DNA from: Mycoplasma sp. CAG:956
GTDB lineage: Bacteria; Bacillota_I; Bacilli_A; RF39; UBA660
Reading direction: 5' to 3'
DNA length: 24,905 nucleotides
Assembly: GCA_000433475.1 (NCBI GenBank)
Contig: HF993070.1
Span: 1-24,905 of the forward strand
In this document: piece after piece, positions 23,517 through 24,905 of the stretch
Layout of the letters: every line of letters starts with the position of its first letter
How positions within the stretch are numbered: position 1 is the first letter of the stretch
The notes under the pieces: generated by a model
Databases searched by the model: none
Told to the model about the DNA's origin: nothing
What the model saw: only the letters and a program-made list of their open reading frames with translations
Made by a program: the position numbers and the translations under genes

Positions 23517-23573
23517 CTAAAAAACAAAAAACAATCCATAGAGATTGCTTATCAAAATAAAACCAACCCCCAT
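23517..23573 (-). CDS. Possible near-leaderless leader peptide (18 aa) before the HExxH gene
   Basis: ATG at 23573 lies about 5 bases after the predicted transcription start and opens an 18-codon frame encoding MGVGFILISNLYGLFFVF. Its TAG stop merges with the ribosome site of the main gene (TAGGGGG). The peptide is almost wholly hydrophobic. The frame spans both leader hairpins, so its translation would affect them. No ribosome site exists in the short leader, so translation would have to be leaderless; this is a candidate only. Confidence 0.25.
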   Translation of the reverse strand: MGVGFILISNLYGLFFVF

Positions 23574-23578
23574 TGGTT
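23519..23578 (-). promoter_or_regulatory. Two-hairpin leader of the HExxH gene, possible attenuator
   Basis: Hairpin 1 (23578-23561) is AACCAA-TGGGGG-TTGGTT followed by TTATTTT, at the very 5' end of the RNA. Hairpin 2 (23547-23532) is CAATC-TCTATG-GATTG followed by TTTTTTGTTTTTT and then the ribosome site AGGGGG. Both have terminator-like T-tracts, though the stems are short (6 and 5 bp). Confidence 0.5.
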
Positions 23579-23583
23579 CTTAA

Positions 23584-23612
23584 ATTATATCGCAATATTT
23601 GCTTAAAGTCAA
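23584..23612 (-). promoter_or_regulatory. Near-consensus sigma-A promoter of the HExxH gene
   Basis: On the minus strand TTGACT (23612-23607, 5 of 6), a 17-base spacer and a perfect TATAAT (23589-23584). The start is expected at 23577-23578, the first base of leader hairpin 1. Confidence 0.8.
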
Positions 23613-23678
23613 ATCAAGCATAATAATCGATAATGTTTCGTATGAAAATTTCAAAAACAAAGCATCAACTCTTTTAAA

Positions 23679-24620
23679 CTAAACTAACTTCTTTTTCAAA
23701 CACAAACCATCTTCTAACTCAGTTAATATACCTGAAAAATTTATTAATTCATATTCACTTGGATATTTTAAAACCAAATAATTACTTATATCACGTATAT
23801 CTGGTGATACTTCATTTATAAATTCAATCAAATCTCTAAAATAACAATAATTAACACTAATTAAGCCCTTTGGTCTTAATAGTTTTTCTTCAATATCTTG
23901 AATAAATTTATGTACTTTTTCTTTACTATCTAACTTATCAATAGTAGCATAGTACTGTAAAATATTAGAAAGATAAATAACATCAAATTGATATTTACTT
24001 TCTAAACTTTTAATAGCTGTTATATCCATATCATAACAAGAAATACAAACCCCTTTTAATAGCTTTTCTCGTAATTTTTTATAATAATTTATTTCATAAT
24101 AAACATTATACTCTTCTTGGATACTTATTATATTATACATAGTATTACGAAAAAAATCAGTTTTGCCTAAAGATAGTTTATGAATATCTAAATAAGAATA
24201 AACATAGTTCCAGAATAAAAAAGCATCACTAGATAAATTACCTCTTATTTCCAAAAACTTATTAAAACTAAGAAAATAAGGTGAATTATTTAACCAAAAT
24301 CCAGCATATAAATTTTCATCATTATAAGTTTTAACAGTCGCCACTTTAAGTTCTAATACATATTTAGCAAATTTATTAAGATCAAAAGTTACAACACTTC
24401 GAGCTCCACTTGCTAAAGAATTAAAAACAAAGTCTCCACTAGATGTTACACATAAGATATCTTTATCTTTAACATCAACAACTTTTAAAACATTTCTATG
24501 ATTTTCATTAGTTGCTAAATAAGTTGGTGAATACTTTGTAAAATCAGAAAAATCACCCATTATTGTATTATTTTTTAATAGCTTTTCTAATTTTTTTCGT
24601 TCATAAAAATCTTTTAGCAT
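23679..24620 (-). CDS. DUF3419-like (BtaA-related) SAM-binding-fold protein
   Basis: A 313-aa soluble protein with a Rossmann-like SAM-binding fold. DILCVTSSGDFVFNSLASGARSVVTFDLNKFAKYVLELKVA (about residues 53-93) fits motif I and the acidic strand of DUF3419/BtaA proteins, which have LTICSGGDNVLALL, then VVAVDLNPAQ...ELKLAA. BtaA transfers the aminocarboxypropyl group of SAM to diacylglycerol to make a betaine-lipid precursor. FDVIYLSNILQYY (about 215-227) resembles the post-motif II segment. Whether this copy modifies lipids is unknown; the second enzyme, BtaB, is not in the window. AGAGGGG stands 8 bases before the ATG. It is transcribed alone from an upstream region with a palindromic operator-like site. 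Confidence 0.6.
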   Translation of the reverse strand: MLKDFYERKKLEKLLKNNTIMGDFSDFTKYSPTYLATNENHRNVLKVVDVKDKDILCVTSSGDFVFNSLASGARSVVTFDLNKFAKYVLELKVATVKTYNDENLYAGFWLNNSPYFLSFNKFLEIRGNLSSDAFLFWNYVYSYLDIHKLSLGKTDFFRNTMYNIISIQEEYNVYYEINYYKKLREKLLKGVCISCYDMDITAIKSLESKYQFDVIYLSNILQYYATIDKLDSKEKVHKFIQDIEEKLLRPKGLISVNYCYFRDLIEFINEVSPDIRDISNYLVLKYPSEYELINFSGILTELEDGLCLKKKLV

Positions 24621-24684
24621 CCTTTCATCCCCTCTCTTTTTTAGATTATTTTATTAATTTTTCATGTCTAAAACATAATTATCT

Positions 24685-24713
24685 ATTTTCATTAGTTTAC
24701 CTGTAAATGTCAA
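24685..24713 (-). promoter_or_regulatory. Candidate promoter of the DUF3419-like gene with palindromic site
   Basis: On the minus strand a perfect TTGACA (24713-24708), a 17-base spacer and GAAAAT (24690-24685, 4 of 6). The spacer contains the inverted repeat TTTAC-AG-GTAAA (24707-24696), a plausible repressor operator between -35 and -10. The leader would be about 60 bases. Confidence 0.4.
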
Positions 24714-24753
24714 TTACTTTTTAACAATTTATGTTTTATTCAAATTATTTTTC

Positions 24754-24789
24754 GGTAATTTGTAGACTTTTTGTTTGGCAATTTGTAAA
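24754..24789 (+). repeat. Pair of short direct repeats GG(T/C)AATTTGTA(G/A)A
   Basis: GGTAATTTGTAGA at 24754-24766 and GGCAATTTGTAAA at 24777-24789 differ at two positions and lie 23 bases apart, about two helical turns. They are between the DUF3419-like gene and the presumed IS end. They could be a binding site pair or chance in AT-rich DNA. Confidence 0.3.
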
Positions 24790-24825
24790 TTTAATTTGAA
24801 TTCTTAAAAGAAAAAAGTACTTAAA

Positions 24826-24905
24826 TGAAGTGATACAATAAAAGTAGACAGATAAAAAAAGAACTGTTTACTTTTTTAATTTGTTACAATATATATAGGA
24901 GGGAT
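24826..24905 (+). mobile_element. Putative left end of an IS3-family insertion sequence (partial, runs off the right edge)
   Basis: The end begins TGAAGTGATAC and reaches AGTAGACA by 24850, matching 17 of 25 positions of the inverted end at 34-10. Within it TGATACAAT (24831-24839) is an extended -10 promoter. A 12-bp hairpin follows (24840-24851 with 24864-24875), and a perfect ribosome site AGGAGGG (24897-24903) stands two bases from the window edge. This is the layout expected upstream of an IS3 orfA, whose start codon would lie just outside. The transposase itself is not seen. Confidence 0.5.
24840..24875 (+). repeat. Inverted repeat (12-bp hairpin) at the 5' end of the presumed transposase transcript
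   Basis: AAAAGTAGACAG (24840-24851) and CTGTTTACTTTT (24864-24875) pair over 12 bp with one G-U, around an A-rich 12-base loop. Two more T follow before AATTTG. It could act as a weak terminator against readthrough into the transposase, or as a leader structure. Confidence 0.55.

Noticed and set aside
23503..23595. In-frame 31-codon N-terminal extension of the HExxH protein
   Set aside because: It would start on a TTG overlapping the -10 promoter element and has no ribosome site, whereas the ATG at 23502 has AGGGGG at 10 bases.
17716..24620. A defence island or lanthipeptide gene cluster around the HopA1-like, DUF1848, HExxH and DUF3419-like genes
   Set aside because: The genes have separate promoters and terminators, and no precursor, kinase, nuclease or toxin partner is visible, so nothing shows they work together.
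1..24905. CRISPR array
   Set aside because: No regularly spaced repeats of 20 bases or more and no cas genes were seen on either strand.

Overview
The window comes from a very AT-rich, low-GC Gram-positive genome. Several genes point to class Bacilli: UPF0154 (yneF), which is largely confined to Bacilli and their mollicute relatives; a sirA-yneF pair in the same neighbour order as Bacillus subtilis; and gerE and gerM. The codon usage, small housekeeping proteins and aryl-sulfate sulfotransferase would suit a host-associated, endospore-forming lineage near Erysipelotrichales/RF39, but that placement is inference. I made no database searches; family names rest on motifs and recalled family features.

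Layout. 1-34 looks like the outer end of an IS3-family insertion sequence running off the left edge. 70-3091 (-) is an operon of the helicase pcrA and a sugar-phosphate-type nucleotidyltransferase. 3200-5661 (-) is a two-gene operon of unrecognised proteins, a 721-aa coiled-coil/acidic protein and a 95-aa protein, both with helical repeats that remind me of mTERF. 5743-7870 (-) is ruvA, a HAD deoxyribonucleotidase and ruvB, tightly packed. 8020-11165 (-) is an operon of an unknown protein, an ABC-2 exporter (ATPase plus permease) and a membrane-anchored thioredoxin-like protein. 11166-11529 is a divergent intergenic region. 11530-13243 (+) is a sporulation cluster, spoIIIAH-gerE-gerM, with forespore/mother-cell type promoter matches. 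tRNA-Arg(UCU) follows at 13353.

13681-16833 (-) is obg, a degenerate thioredoxin-like protein, a second membrane-anchored protein and frr. 16948-17614 (-) is yneF and sirA; a perfect Spo0A box lies in front of sirA. 17716-24620 (-) is a more accessory block: aryl-sulfate sulfotransferase, a HopA1-like protein, tRNA-Glu(CUC), a DUF1848 radical-SAM-like protein, a small PH-like protein, an HExxH protein with an unusual leader, and a DUF3419-like methyltransferase-fold protein. 24826-24905 looks like the left end of another IS3-family element whose terminal repeat resembles the one at the left edge, so the segment appears to lie between two IS copies.

How it fits together. At least four genes belong to sporulation. 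SirA (blocks DnaA at entry) carries a Spo0A box; SpoIIIAH and GerM both belong to the engulfment-stage A-Q channel assembly in B. subtilis; GerE is the last mother-cell regulator and has a sigma-K-like promoter here. The remaining core genes serve DNA repair/recombination (pcrA, ruvAB) and ribosome function (obg, frr, two tRNAs). Most transcription units have recognisable sigma-A promoters, and many intrinsic terminators overlap the stop codon of the gene they end.
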